Assembly (NCBI GenBank): GCA_033558025.1
Contig: JAUCEF010000017.1
Location: 2,852,001-2,916,000 of the forward strand
Direction: 5' to 3'
Length of the DNA: 64,000 nt
Source of the DNA: Phytophthora sp. 'mugwort'
Taxonomy: Eukaryota > Oomycota > Peronosporomycetes > Peronosporales > Peronosporaceae
Shown piece by piece: positions 1 to 11,448 of this stretch (positions are counted from its first letter, which is position 1; every line of letters begins with the position of its first letter). The position numbers and the translations under genes are program-made. The notes beneath the pieces are model-generated. The model was not told the origin of the DNA. It did no database searches and was given only the letters and a program-made list of their open reading frames with translations.

Positions 1-47
1 TGTTTCAAAGCTTTCGTCCTCAAATGGCAGCTTATGACCTGCGGGGG

Positions 48-97
48 TAACTGATACTGCAAGGGAGTACTGCCCTTGCACCTTGCAGTATCAGTTA
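48..97. repeat. Perfect 16-bp inverted repeat (hairpin)
   Basis: The arms TAACTGATACTGCAAG (48-63) and its exact reverse complement (82-97) enclose an 18-nt loop. A second, shorter palindrome, TGCAAGGG/CCCTTGCA (58-65 and 73-80), overlaps the inner arm, so two alternative folds are possible. No gene was recognised on either side. It could be a MITE remnant, a small-RNA precursor or a 3'-end structure of a gene lying left of the window. Confidence 0.6.
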
Positions 98-1572
98 AAC
101 CATTTTTCCTTCATCCTCTCGCCCAAATGCCGAGCCGGACATCTACCGTACCTCGTCGCTGGTAAGCAAGTTGAAGTAGGCACAGCAAATACACTTTCTA
201 AATCATGGGATAGCGTTTAATAAATCATAGCAGGGAAACAAATTTCTTATGAATTATGTGCCGCTTTTTGCACAATTTTCTTACATGAATTAGATCACTG
301 TTGTAGGATATCTCATTACGGTAATATCCAGCCTTGCACCAGTCGGCCCTTCTCACATCGAGATGGCTATAGTACTCTGGGCCAGGGTGAACAACCAAGC
401 TGAAGGGTTGACGGTGCAAAATGGTCACTGTGGAGCAGACGACGAGCAGAAGGGCACCGGTTTAAGAGGCAAACCTAGTGTCTGCAAGTACGTGACATAA
501 TTTGACTTATAGTCACTGCAGGCACCCTCAATGCGCTGAGCGATAGAGGAACAACTATCACTTGTACTGGTGTCCAGTGTGTTAGTGCTGCTTCGAGCAG
601 TATGCATCATGATGCATGTACAGTGTATCAGAGTGGGAAAACCTCTCTGTTGCCGACTTTCTAAGTTCAATCGGGGAAATTAGTGTACAGCACACGAGCT
701 AATGCTCCAGCACCGCGTGGGAACTGCCAGTGGTAGTTCCGACGCGGTAGTACCAGGGCAATACGCTCCTATTCATTTGGAAAAACGGCAAAGTTCAGAG
801 CGCAGTACGCTGCATGTCTGAAATGTTAAAATGCCGAGTCACGAGTCAGCACTCATACTGTACATGGGTAAAGCACAAGTTTGCTACATGTCACACACGC
901 TGCTGCCTATGCTTGATACATTGCTTCACCCCGATTGTCCGACGGGAGTGTACATTTGTTCAATGCTTCTCTGGGTCAAACACCGACGCGCATCTTCGTC
1001 GGTGACGAGATCCGGAGCGCGCATGAGTAAACGATGGACTAACGAGTACCCACTTTCGCGAGGTGCTCAGCTTAAAGGTGTCAGAGTGAGCGACCATGCT
1101 CCCGACATTTTCAATCGATTTTGACTTTTCGGCGCGCAGCAACGTCCGGAGCAGCGCTGTAGGTCAATACTTAATCGAGTGGATCGCTACTTCTTTCCAT
1201 TCCACGGTTCCTCCAGCGTTCTTCTCTTCTGGATTCCGCCATCGAGTTTTCTATGTTAAGTTGGGAGAAAACAGCATGGCGTTTTGTAATGGGGTTTTGA
1301 GCGGCGACCGTTTCCGACGAGTCGTTCCGGGCGGGGCTAACAGCTCGCATAGTCCTCCACTTCAGGGGGAGCGCTTCTCCGTCTTGTGTTCGGTCGCTCG
1401 TCTTATGGTTCACTTGTCCTCTCGCACTGGAGCGAAACGACCTCGATCTCATTGCGGCATTTGCTCTGAACACCTCGCACCCCCCGGCAACGACCGCCGC
1501 TTAACGTGGAACACTCCTCTCACGCACCGCCAAGTCGCTACAGCTCGTCCACGGCACAGTACACACTTTTAA
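98..1572. other. Non-coding stretch upstream of the FYVE-GAF gene
   Basis: Only short ORFs without recognisable domains occur here, on both strands and overlapping one another. An in-frame TAA ends directly before the ATG of the downstream gene, so the N-terminus of that gene is not extended into this region. The last few hundred bases presumably contain its promoter, but I could not find a convincing oomycete initiator. Confidence 0.5.
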
Positions 1573-4170
1573 ATGATGAATCACGGCGGCCATGCCGGGT
1601 TCCCGTTGCGATCCGACTTCTTCCGCAGCCTCCCTCTGGTTAAGTTCAAAAACGACAAACTGTATCGGTTAGCCAAGGCAAACGCACTCGCGTGCTTGAA
1701 CCAGTCATTCAACGACCAATGGAGATATGTTCCTCCCGAGAAGGACGGCACCCAGATCCGCAAGGATACGAGCAACATGGCCGTCTCGTACAGACTTGTG
1801 CGTGCAGCTGCGGTGCTTCGTTGCCAGGAGCACGAAGTGAACCAGGTTGTCGCCAATACCAACTCCGAGAGCTGGCGCGAGTTCATGCAGAAGTGCTTCG
1901 GCAAGTACTATGTCGACACTCTCATCCTCCACAATGTCATCAAGCCAAATGATACCAACACCAGCTTCACGTCTACCACTAACAATTCTACTGATGGCGG
2001 TCCGCGACAGGAACGTGCTGGTCGCTCGAACAGTCAACCGGAAGGCAGCGGCAGCGGAGAAAACGCAGACAACAACCCGGAAAAGGATCTCGGCGAAAGC
2101 GACGGAAGACGCGGCAGCGTTTGGGAGAAAGAAGCAGGCCACAACAATGAGTCGTTTCAGCGTCGGAATTCCGAGGCCAGCTCACTCGATATCCCATCTG
2201 GAAAGCTGCCGTCGGAATGCAGCAGCTCCAACACGGAAGAGCGCTTGAAGGAAGAGGCTGCCGCTGCTGCAGACGGACTAGGTGAACAAGCTGAGGAGTT
2301 GCTGACCGTCAAGTGGGCGGCTTTCGAGACAGGACTTTCCGGTAAGCGCGACGTGTGTCTCGTGGATTATCTCTCCTTGGCATATGTGCCCAACTCTGAA
2401 CCGCGCCAGCGTGTTCATGTGTGGTGCTTTACGGCAGCTGATGGTGAACGAGTAGGCTGCATGGAGCTTAAGGATACTCACCACGTGACGCGGACGAAGC
2501 TGACGAAATTGGGCGTTTTCTGGCGCAAAGTCTCCGAGGACGAGACAGAAGTAATTGTTTGTGGCAGCTTCCCGTCGAAGCACGCGCCCATGGTAAGTGC
2601 TATCCTGTTGAGCTGTCTCAATCGTCTACAGGGGATTGTGGAGGATCTGCGCATGAGCACCCAACTCTACATCCAGCGAGCAGCGTGGGTCAAGAACAAC
2701 GAGCGCACAACATGCAACCTGTGCACGCGCAACTTCCACGCGCTGCGGCGCAAACACCACTGCCGTCGCTGTGGCGAGGTTGTATGCTCCGACTGCTCGA
2801 CAGTTGAGACAATTGACCTGCCTGCCATCGGCTACTCGAAGTTGCGCCTCTGTAAAGTTTGCTCCATCCGGGCGCGCACTACTCCGCTCAAACGCCTCGC
2901 CAAGACGAACGTTTTCGACCACCTCGTGCGCGCACGCAGCCTTAGCAACGTTGGATCATTGGCTGCTACCTCGTCATTTGCTCGCTCTTCGTACACCGAC
3001 AACAACCAAGTAGGCCATCATGAGGACAGCTACAGCCACAGCACCACCTCGGATTTGGCGCCGTCTTTTGGAGCGCCCGGTGTTTTCGATAACCGCACAC
3101 ATGGCTCCTTCACAGCCAGCAGCAGTGCCAACAACAGTAGTGTTGACTGCCCGGTGACCTCATGTCGTAGTTCTTTCAACGAGTACACAATCTCCACGCG
3201 TAGTCCCGAAACAAGCGAATCCCCCATCGACATCAATGAAGTTACAGCTGTGGTGCACCCCATGACGGCGTGTTTGGGCGCTCCTGCTGGAGAATATGAC
3301 GACTTTATCGACGAACGCTGTCTGAAGACGCAGCTGTGCGCTATGGAACAGAATAAGCGATCAACTGGAAGCAACAGCAACATGTTCGACCTCTTGTGCG
3401 AGTTGGCGTGCCAAACACTCAACTGCCCCATCGCTTCGGTCTCGATCATCGACGACAAGGACAACTTCATCCGCTCTGCAGTTGGTCTCGACGAGAATTC
3501 TACTCTCGACGGCGAACTGACCACCTTTATCGAGAAGATTATGGGGTCGACTCCGACCATCGTGCTGGATGCCAGTCTTGACAAGCAGGCGTTAAAGTTC
3601 TTCTCGCTGCGGTCACTCCCAGCTATCCGTTTCTTCGCAGGGTGCCCAATCTACTCGCGTACCGGGAAGAAACTCGGATATGTCTGCGTTGCCGACTTTG
3701 CCAAGCGCGACACGCTCGGTGCAAGTTGTGCTTTCACAATGGAGAGGCTCGCGACCCTAGCAGTCACTACGATGGAACGGAACATCACCATCAAGAACAA
3801 CAACAACGCCAGTGGTAACTCCGACAATGTAGAGGAAGCCGATTTCACGAAGAGAGCACCACTGCCGGCCCCAATACACCCGGCGATGCTCTTTGATCGC
3901 AGCGGTTCCATGGGTAGACTTCAGACCAATGACAAAGGGCCAAGTGCTCAATCAGAGGCTTTGGTTGGTCGCGTATACGAAATTGTAGACGATGAGATGC
4001 CACCCATGGCCACACCTTCGGCTGTGAACTTAAACCCATCGGCGACTTCAACACGAGCTGCTGCCAGTGAACGAAGCGCTGGATATTACGAGGCCCAGGA
4101 ACGCATGCGGAAGCTACTGCTCAAGTCTTACCACACGCAACAGCAGCTTGCGACCGGCGGGTCGCAGTAG
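1573..4170 (+). CDS. START-like / FYVE / GAF domain protein
   Basis: Uninterrupted 865-residue protein. A FYVE zinc finger lies at about residues 370-435: Cys381 begins the first CxxC pair, followed by the basic motif RKHHCRRCGEVVC. FYVE domains of this type bind phosphatidylinositol 3-phosphate on endosomes. A GAF-like domain follows at about 604-736 (MFDLLCELACQTLNCP to LAVTTMER). The region before the FYVE resembles the START-like module seen ahead of FYVE in many oomycete proteins. It appears in two parts, about 15-115 and 240-370, separated by a Ser/Asn/Glu/Gly-rich insertion. The start is the first ATG after an in-frame stop; a second ATG follows immediately. It converges with the dehydratase gene, with 184 bp between stop codons. 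The ligand of the START-like part is unknown. I infer a membrane-recruited signalling or lipid-sensing role. Confidence 0.85.
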   Translation: MMNHGGHAGFPLRSDFFRSLPLVKFKNDKLYRLAKANALACLNQSFNDQWRYVPPEKDGTQIRKDTSNMAVSYRLVRAAAVLRCQEHEVNQVVANTNSESWREFMQKCFGKYYVDTLILHNVIKPNDTNTSFTSTTNNSTDGGPRQERAGRSNSQPEGSGSGENADNNPEKDLGESDGRRGSVWEKEAGHNNESFQRRNSEASSLDIPSGKLPSECSSSNTEERLKEEAAAAADGLGEQAEELLTVKWAAFETGLSGKRDVCLVDYLSLAYVPNSEPRQRVHVWCFTAADGERVGCMELKDTHHVTRTKLTKLGVFWRKVSEDETEVIVCGSFPSKHAPMVSAILLSCLNRLQGIVEDLRMSTQLYIQRAAWVKNNERTTCNLCTRNFHALRRKHHCRRCGEVVCSDCSTVETIDLPAIGYSKLRLCKVCSIRARTTPLKRLAKTNVFDHLVRARSLSNVGSLAATSSFARSSYTDNNQVGHHEDSYSHSTTSDLAPSFGAPGVFDNRTHGSFTASSSANNSSVDCPVTSCRSSFNEYTISTRSPETSESPIDINEVTAVVHPMTACLGAPAGEYDDFIDERCLKTQLCAMEQNKRSTGSNSNMFDLLCELACQTLNCPIASVSIIDDKDNFIRSAVGLDENSTLDGELTTFIEKIMGSTPTIVLDASLDKQALKFFSLRSLPAIRFFAGCPIYSRTGKKLGYVCVADFAKRDTLGASCAFTMERLATLAVTTMERNITIKNNNNASGNSDNVEEADFTKRAPLPAPIHPAMLFDRSGSMGRLQTNDKGPSAQSEALVGRVYEIVDDEMPPMATPSAVNLNPSATSTRAAASERSAGYYEAQERMRKLLLKSYHTQQQLATGGSQ

Positions 4171-4354
4171 GCAACCTGAAGTTGGTTTGGGCCGATAGAG
4201 TGCAGTCTGTTATCTTTGATAGTTACAACTAAAGTAGTAGGAAAAGCGTCTTCATATGTGAACCTTGTTGTTTAACTCTTTAGCTTCACAGACATACTAC
4301 ATAAACCTCAACTACACGGTACTGCTTATTTCTAGTACTACGCAGTGTACTAGC

Positions 4355-6220
4355 TTACTCGTCGGTGACGCAGCCCTCCGAGGCAGACTTAACGTTCTTA
4401 ATAAACTTATACAGCGTGCCCCGAGTGGCCTTGAGCGGAGGTGCAACCCACTCGCTCTTGCGCTCAGCCAGCTCCTCGGCAGTCACATCCACCAGATCGA
4501 TGCGGTTCTTCTCGGCATCGACCATGATCTTGTCACCGTTTTTCACGAGAGCGATGGGGCCACCAACCTGGGCCTCCGGCGTGATGTGACCGATAATGAA
4601 GCCATGCGAGCCACCCGAGAAGCGGCCGTCAGTAAGCATGGCGACGTCCTTTCCGAGACCAGCTCCCATGATCGCTGAAGTTGGAGCAACTGGAATATAA
4701 AAAACAGAGCGCACCATGTCAGAGATCAGCACAGTTCATCAAGACAAGAAGATCCCAGACTTACGCATCTCCGGCATGCCGGGGCCGCCCTTCGGGCCTT
4801 CGTAGCGGATGATAACGACGCTGCCCTTAGTAATTTCGCCGTTCTCCAGGCCAGCCATCATGTCCTCTTCGCAGTCGTATACCTTAGCTGTTCCCGTGAA
4901 GACAAGACCCTCCTTGCCCGTGATCTTAGCCACCGAGCCCTCCGGAGCCAGGTCACCACGCAGAATACGCAGGTGGCCACTGGATTTCAGCGGGCGGTCA
5001 ATCGGGTGGATGATCTCGTGGTTGTCCGAGAGATCCGGCACGTTCTTGAGGTTCTCAGCCAACGTTTTGCCCGTCACAGTAAGACAGTCACCATTGATGA
5101 AGCCCTGGTTCATCAGGTACTTCAGCACAGCAGGCGTGCCACCCACGCGGTGGATATCCTCCATGACGAACTTGCCGCTCGGCTTGAGATCAGCCAGGAA
5201 TGGCACGCGCTCGCTGATCGTCTCGAAGTCGTTGATAGTAAGCGGGATATTCGCAGCGCGAGCAATAGCGATTAAGTGCAGCACAGCGTTGGTAGAGCCA
5301 CCGAGAGCCATGGTAACCGTAATAGCGTTTTCAAAGGCCTCGCGGCACAGAATGTCAAGCGGCTTGATGTCCTTCTCCAGAAGCACCTTGATTGCATCAC
5401 CTGCAAGCAGGCACTCGTTTTGCTTCTCGACGGAGTCAGCAGGGTAGCTAGAGGAGAACGGCAGGCTCAGACCAAGCGTCTCAATGGCCGTAGCCATCGT
5501 ATTAGCCGTGTACATTCCGCCGCACGCTCCAGCGCCGGGGCAAGAATGGCGAATGATATCGTGACGCTCATCTTCCGTGATACGTCCGGCGATGTACTCG
5601 CCGTAAGCCTGGAAGGCCGATACAACGTCCAGGATCTCGCCCTTAGAGCTGCAGCCAGCACGGATCGTGCCGCCGTACACCATCAGTGAAGGACGGTTCA
5701 CACGGGCCATGGCGATCACACATCCCGGCATGTTCTTGTCACAACCAGGGATGCAGATGTTCGCATCGTACCATTGGCCGCCCATGACCGTCTCGATCGA
5801 ATCGGCGATCAGGTCGCGGGACTGCAGACTGTAGCTCATGCCGTCGGTGCCCATGCTGATACCGTCGCTCACGCCGATGGTGTTGAAGCGCAGACCCACG
5901 AGGCCTGCAGCGTTCACGCCCTTCTTCACCTCGCCAGCCAGATCCAGCAGGTGCATGTTACACGGGTTGCCCTCCCACCACATGGAGGCGATTCCCACCT
6001 GGGGCTTATCCATGTCATCCTCGCTCATACCAGTGGCGTACAGCATGGCCTGCGATGCGCCGCGCGCCTTGGGCTGCGTCACGGTGGCACTGTAGCGGTT
6101 GATGCGTACGCCGTCGACAGCCTTGGGGATGTTGTCTCCGGCGGTGGCAAAGGTGCGTTGCAGCAGCGTCTTGCGCGTAGGCGACGATACACCCGAACGC
6201 AGCATTGTCTTGCTCAGCAT
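4355..6220 (-). CDS. Dihydroxy-acid dehydratase, mitochondrial
   Basis: Two exons (4765-6220 and 4355-4689) joined across a 75-bp intron (4690-4764) with GTAAGT donor and TTCCAG acceptor; the frame is kept and gives 596 residues. The enzyme (IlvD/Ilv3 family) dehydrates 2,3-dihydroxy-isovalerate and -methylvalerate to the 2-oxo acids of valine, leucine and isoleucine synthesis. The three cysteines expected to hold the Fe-S cluster are present at about residues 87 (NPCNMH), 160 (CDKNMPGC) and 233 (GACGGMYT). The C-terminal part contains [10 protein letters not shown] chose the ATG at 6220 because it opens a Ser/Arg/Thr-rich presequence typical of mitochondrial import and lies 25 nt below an initiator-like element. 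An upstream in-frame ATG at 6298 would add 26 His-rich residues. Confidence 0.93.
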
Positions 6221-6244
6221 CTTGCAGCTTGGAGCAGTCGGATC

Positions 6245-6254
6245 GAAGAGTGAG
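6245..6254 (-). promoter_or_regulatory. Oomycete initiator-like element of the dehydratase gene
   Basis: The minus strand reads CTCACTCTTC, matching the oomycete initiator core YTCAYTYY, 25 nt above the preferred ATG. It overlaps the longer reading frame from 6298, so it supports the shorter start. Confidence 0.45.
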
Positions 6255-6304
6255 GCAGGGCGAAGGTCTTGTTTGTGGCTGTGATGCTGGTGGTGCATGG
6301 GCAA

Positions 6305-7780
6305 CTTAATGTTGGTTGCGCAAGCGTTTGCACAACTTTATGTTGGGTCCCAAAAGAAAATTCTACACCAATCACCCCTTTCGCGACACCTCCACTATCT
6401 ATGGTATTCAATGTAAATACCCAAACAAGGGGTTAATTCGGACCGGTATACCAATCGCAAACTGGTGATCGTCACTTATCCAGTGCATCCATGAGAAAAT
6501 CCGGTGTTTATTGGGTGTACCGGTATATGGGCAGTACCGTAATCTAAGGTATCAAGTCTCACCTCCGAGAGTGCAATGACCAGGGATAAATTCAATGTGT
6601 AGATTGAGATGCACATTATCAAGTCGGTGCATGTGCACGTGTTAGCGCTATACTTCTCCCTGTTATATATGCCGATCAACGATGTCATCGTCAATAGGCA
6701 TTGTGTGTGTTTTGTAGAAGGCAAGCACAACCGAAAATGTCTCCGAGGCAAGCTTGCGTTGGTTTGGCTTGCGTCCTCCTCCGCGCGTGACCACTCTCCC
6801 CCTCATGTGGCTGCTGGGCCGAGGTGGTGTGAACAGGTGGTGGTTGTTATCGAATGGCGTGGCTTCTACAACACAGAGTGAGAGTTAACATATCAGGGCG
6901 AATCCTGGCTAAAGAGGCATTCTAATTGGCCAAAACGACGGGATGCCACTTAACAACTGCGGACACTTAACAGGTACACTGGAATGAGCTTTTGGTGTGA
7001 AAGCTGTGGGCGCTGGCTGAGAGCAATGGATGCTCTGAACGAGACGATCCGGGCGCCCGCGGCGCGTAACCCGTCATGCATCGGCGGCTTGTGCGTATTG
7101 GCGTATTCAAGGCGACGAAACCGGGGGGGGGGGGGGGGGGGGGCTGTTGTCCTCGAGAGTCGCTAGCTCAGACCAACAACTCTGTTGGGGCAGTAACATT
7201 AGTACATGTTCTATCTTAGCCTTCGAGTAGCCCTAGCGGATGTTTCAAGGGCGCGCTTTTCGTTTTTAACAAATTCGCAGTACTCTCATGGGCTGGGTTG
7301 GACCCTTAGTATTGTTTGCCAATAATATATAGTAGAGAATAGTTATTGGAGCCCAAGACGAAAATTGTCGAGTTTATCCTTGCGTGGCTGGATCATGTCT
7401 TCCGTCAGCCATTTCCCGTTGAAGCAAGGAACTGGATCGTATCCATTGGGGCGTTTATATGTGTCGACTTCGAGTTCTCTGTTCGAAAGCGGGGATTTTC
7501 TTTGCATGTGGTATATCAAGCATGTACTGACATGTTCGTCTTGTATATAACCCCTTTAGATCCTGGTACATTTCCACTATCCTGATCTCTATACGGGCGA
7601 GTATGGGCCAACGGCTAATGTGTTACGAGGGCCGAGTCACCTTTGGATCTCCTTTTATGCCCGGGAGCTTGTGGACACGCATTACAAAGGAAAATAAACC
7701 GGTGTTACACTCAGCATCAATGAGCCTGTGGAACGCATATACCAGCAGCAACGTCGACGTGGAAAGGATGAAACTCGGTT
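6305..7780. other. Intergenic stretch left of the transposon nest
   Basis: No gene was recognised. The stretch contains CCGGTATA-type palindromic bits near 6444 and 6523 and a 21-base G run (7123-7143). In the rearrangement model its right end is an inversion breakpoint, so it was originally the left flank of the Gypsy element whose 5' LTR is at 30343-30761. Confidence 0.4.
7123..7143 (+). repeat. Homopolymer run of 21 G
   Basis: Uninterrupted G tract. Length in an assembly is unreliable for such runs; a G-quadruplex is possible. Shorter G or C runs recur in the transposon nest, near 11387, 20126, 20331 and 29347. Confidence 0.6.
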
Positions 7781-10700
7781 CGTGAGATGTATTTAACGGA
7801 TCCTGCCTGGGCCTTTAACTAGGGTGGGCACCCAGCGCTAACCGTGAACTAACCACAGCTTTTCATTGTCAGACACACGGATCCGCACCGGGAGCTCCAT
7901 GGATTCTGCGACCCCCACGGTCAGATGCTCGCCCACAGACACCGAGCGGGCTCTGTCGTTGAAGGTCTGGCGGCGCCCCTGCAACATGACTCGCACCTCG
8001 TCCGGCAGGCATATGGATCCGTCGCCGAGACCCAGTCCGATCTCAGCCGGAACCATGAAGTCCATGCCAAGGATAGCTTGGTAGTCCGACGGCAGATCGT
8101 CTCCCACCCAGACGTCGTAGACGTACACCAATAATCCCGCCAAGGTAAGCTTGATCCGTGTGCGTCCTTCCGCGACATACACCTTTCACCAATCCGAGAC
8201 ATTCATGACTCTGACTTATGTCGATATGGCATCCTACCTTACGAGCAAAGGTGGCGTCGATGATCGACACCTCGGATCCTGAGTCAAGAAGCGCCATAGC
8301 CTTGGCGTTGTTGATCTTGCTGTTCGCTTTCGCCTGCTTGAAGTGGTTGCCGGGGACACGGTACTTCTAGTATCCGCGCAACTCTCCGGGCCGCAAATCC
8401 AACGTCATCATGACCTCGGATCGTTGGTAGTCGTCAACAGGTCGAAGACTTGCAACCATAGCCGTACGTTTCTTATGAAGTTCATATGTATTACCAAATA
8501 GGTCAGCTCGCGATCCGCTAACCTGATCTCAACTTCTTCTCCACGAATGCATAGATAAATGAGCTAGAACGCTCGTCTCGTACCGGGTTCAAAACCGGCG
8601 AGCGTCCTGGTTTAAAATCTTTTCCGCAGCCTCAGGTAGTAGTCCCGGATGCTTGCTGGGGTCGAACCACTGATGGATGAGGTTGTAGAACTCTTCCATC
8701 TGGCACTTGCCGTGATCGTGGAGATCGTCACAGCCATGAAACACGAAGAAACACCGATCTGACGCATGTCCTCTCTTGCCGCACTTCTGACAGATCAGAC
8801 GCTTCCAACACCCAAGATCCGAGTGCTTACGCGACCCGCAGTGCGAGCATCGCATCTGGCCATCTCTGCCGAAACGCGGGCGGCGATCCAGCTGTCGAGG
8901 ATCCTCTGGCGCATCGTTGAGCGCCCAGGATCCAGTGCTCTTGGCGGATCCGCTGCTGCAACTGCCTGAGACTGGTCACTCGCCGCCGTCACGTACGCTC
9001 GGCGCAGTTCGCCTTCGGATCCGGAATCAGGGACCTTGATAGCGTGTACAGCACGGGCTGGCGCCGTTGGCGGCGCAGGACTCGGCTTGGATCGGTACTT
9101 GCTGGATCTGGTCGACTTCTTCTGGCGCGACTTCGCGCGCTCGCGCGCGCGGAACACGTCCTCCAACAGATCCGCGTCAGCCAAGCGCAGCAGTGTGAGC
9201 TGATCTGCAAGATCCTGGTCTCCCAGAGTCTCGATGCAGTGTTCCACGTGCTCGTGATGGGCCTTCGCGTCGCCATCCTTGATCTTCAGCCTCGCGCGCA
9301 CGCCTGCAACGTTAAGGCGGTGCAGATACACCAGCGGCGTCTCCTCTGCGCGCTTGCGCGCGTGGTAGAATTGCCATGTTACCGAGACTTCCAACCGCAG
9401 TACTGCGTCTGGAAGCTTCTGGTAAGTCACTTCGCTTCGACCGCGTGGATCGGCTCAGCTGCCTGTACCAGTCCCCGCGGGTCCGGTAAGCAGATCCGCG
9501 AATGTAAAGCATTTCTCTTCGTCTATAGCTTGATCCCTCGTGAATGCAGACTTGACTTTGCTGATCCACCCTCGTGCACGCTCTTCGTCATGATCCTTGC
9601 CTGTGACTTCCTTCAGATCCAGATGGCCGATATCTTGACGCGTTGAACCATCGACGATCCAGTCGGAACGACTGCTGCCGCTGTCGTAGCCGTGCGTCTC
9701 GTGGATCCCATGTCGAGATCATCCGGATCATACTCCCAGTGTTCGAGGTGGTGATCTTGCGATCCCACCGATTCCATGTCGACATCCTGCGATCCCGGAT
9801 CGCGTGGGGACGGAGCCGGTCGCGGAGCCCTGGCCTCTTGACGTTCGCTCAGGAAACGTGCCATAGCCGCTTGGAATACGTCTCCAGACCACTCGTCGTT
9901 CCTGAGCCGGACCCGCTGACCGGATCCGGGCTTGCGACGGTCTCGCCAGACGCGGAGCCGGGATCTTATCTGCCAGAGTGCTCGCAGAACGTCACTGCAG
10001 CATCGCGGCACCGCTGGCCCAAGCGACACCGGTCGCGGCTCCGTATGAGCTGCTGGATCCGACTTCTGACGTAGCCGACGCGTACTGCAATGATCCCCCC
10101 CCCGTTGTGGTACTCCGGCGACCTGGTGTGCGCCGCCTTGATCTCGGGCGACGAGACGTATCCGGCCTTGGCCTCGATTGTCGAGCAGTGCTCGGTCTTG
10201 GTCTCGGGCACTGCGGCCGCCGATCGCTCGCCCACGAGGGGCTTCAGCAGTTGAAGAGCGACGCGGCCGAGATCCGGATCGTGTCGGCGTCCAACTGGAA
10301 CAGGTCGTCAGCGTCGAACGCTCCTGCCGTAGTGCCGGCTTCTTCCAGCATCCTCAGCAGATCCATTGCGGCCTCCAGCTTGTTTGTGGTTGGCGAGGGG
10401 GGCGACACAGGTCCCGCGAGGGATCCGAGCTGCTTCAGCTGCAGGATCCGCATCACTGGGTCCTTGCGCAGGAAGTCGTTCAGCTCCGTGCACACGTACG
10501 CCGACTCCAGCTTAGATCGTGACCAGGCGACTTCAATACAGCACGATCTTTGCTATCCGAGCCTGGTGCCTTGAGTTTCTTCCGTGCGGCCTTCGTCTTT
10601 TCTTAGACGTGGCACTTGAAGCCGCTGGGGTGGTGGTGGATGAAGGGTCATTCGCGAGAGCGAATGATCCTTCATCCGGCAGGTCCTGACTCGCATCAAG

Positions 10701-10888
10701 ACCTGCGAGGTCCCCGAAGGGACCTGAGGAGGAAAGCAAGGTTTCTCTTCCTGATCCGTTGACAGACCATCGTCTCTTCCGTCGGCAGAGCTCCTCCCAG
10801 GGCTCGGCCGGTCCGTGGCCCTCTCTTTCAGCGACGCCGTCGACGATCCATCCTCCGTCGGCGCTTCATTTCCCGATCCATTGCTCAC
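7781..10888 (-). pseudogene. Gag-protease half of a Gypsy (chromovirus) element, inverted
   Basis: Read leftwards from an ATG at 10888, the fragments give a Ser/Thr- and acid-rich N-terminus, a Gag segment (about 10029-8795), two CCHC zinc knuckles (CSHCGSRKHSDLGC and CQKCGKRGHASDRC, about 8850-8740), and an aspartic protease with ALLDSGSEVSIID near 8290 and the flap AILGMDFMVP near 8070. Many frameshifts and stops separate the pieces, so it cannot encode a working polyprotein. It begins about 95 bp from LTR A and a primer-binding site, so this is the 5' end of the element. Coding similarity stops at about 7781, in the protease-RT linker, just before the point at which the plus-strand pol at 12680 begins. 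Confidence 0.8.
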
Positions 10889-10962
10889 TTCTTTTTTTGC
10901 GCATCATCTTGGGATTCACGGTGAAATCCCGCGCCGCCAAGAGATCCGGGCACGCGCACCAT

Positions 10963-10981
10963 TGTGGTGGAGTGGGTCCAC
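10963..10981 (-). other. Probable primer-binding site next to LTR A
   Basis: The minus strand reads TGG followed by ACCCACTCCACCAC, one nucleotide inside the end of the LTR. It begins with the TGG expected for pairing with the CCA end of a tRNA. It fixes LTR A as the 5' LTR of the adjacent gag. The tRNA was not identified. Confidence 0.45.
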
Positions 10982-11448
10982 TGAATTTCAGTAGGATCCC
11001 AACTCATACGCACTGCGCCCAGACACCGACTAAGGGAGGAGGTACTTCGACGGCCTTGTAGTTGCTGAGTGGTTCACTTGTGTACCCGTCGGCGGGCTAG
11101 TACTGCTCTCTCGTTAACACGAGATGCGCACTTGGTGGGCCTTGGACGTCCTTGTGGGGACTTGGGAGGGGGTAGATCTGCGCGGGTATTCCTGCGCACG
11201 AGATCCGGTGTTGGTTTGGTCTTAAGCTCTTTGCGTAGACCTTGTGGATCCGTAATAGAAATACGAGATTCGGAGTAGTTCCTTCTTGAGGTGTCCTTGC
11301 TCCTTATCGGAGTTGTCCTTGTTCCTTTACAACTTTACGATGCTTGCCGCCTCCAATAGCGGGAACTTGAGTGTGTGTGTGTGTGGGGGGGGGGGGGGCT
11401 GAGAAACCAAGGGCGAGCGTGACCTGGCCAAGCTATCCAGGGCTGCTA
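10982..11448 (-). mobile_element. LTR A of the chromodomain Gypsy element (5' LTR)
   Basis: About 467 bp, clearly homologous along its length to 19936-20433 and in the same present-day orientation. Shared landmarks include GAATTTCAGTAGGATCCCAAC at the left edge, CCGTCGGCGGGCT, and CAAGCTATCCAGG near the right edge. It contains a (TG)n/G run near 11371-11398. The right border touches MULE transposase coding sequence, so that side is the outer edge of the insertion. The last two bases of the border are uncertain. Confidence 0.8.

Noticed and set aside
7346..7585. 79-codon frame in the left intergenic stretch
   Set aside because: No recognisable domain, overlaps another frame, and lies near a breakpoint.
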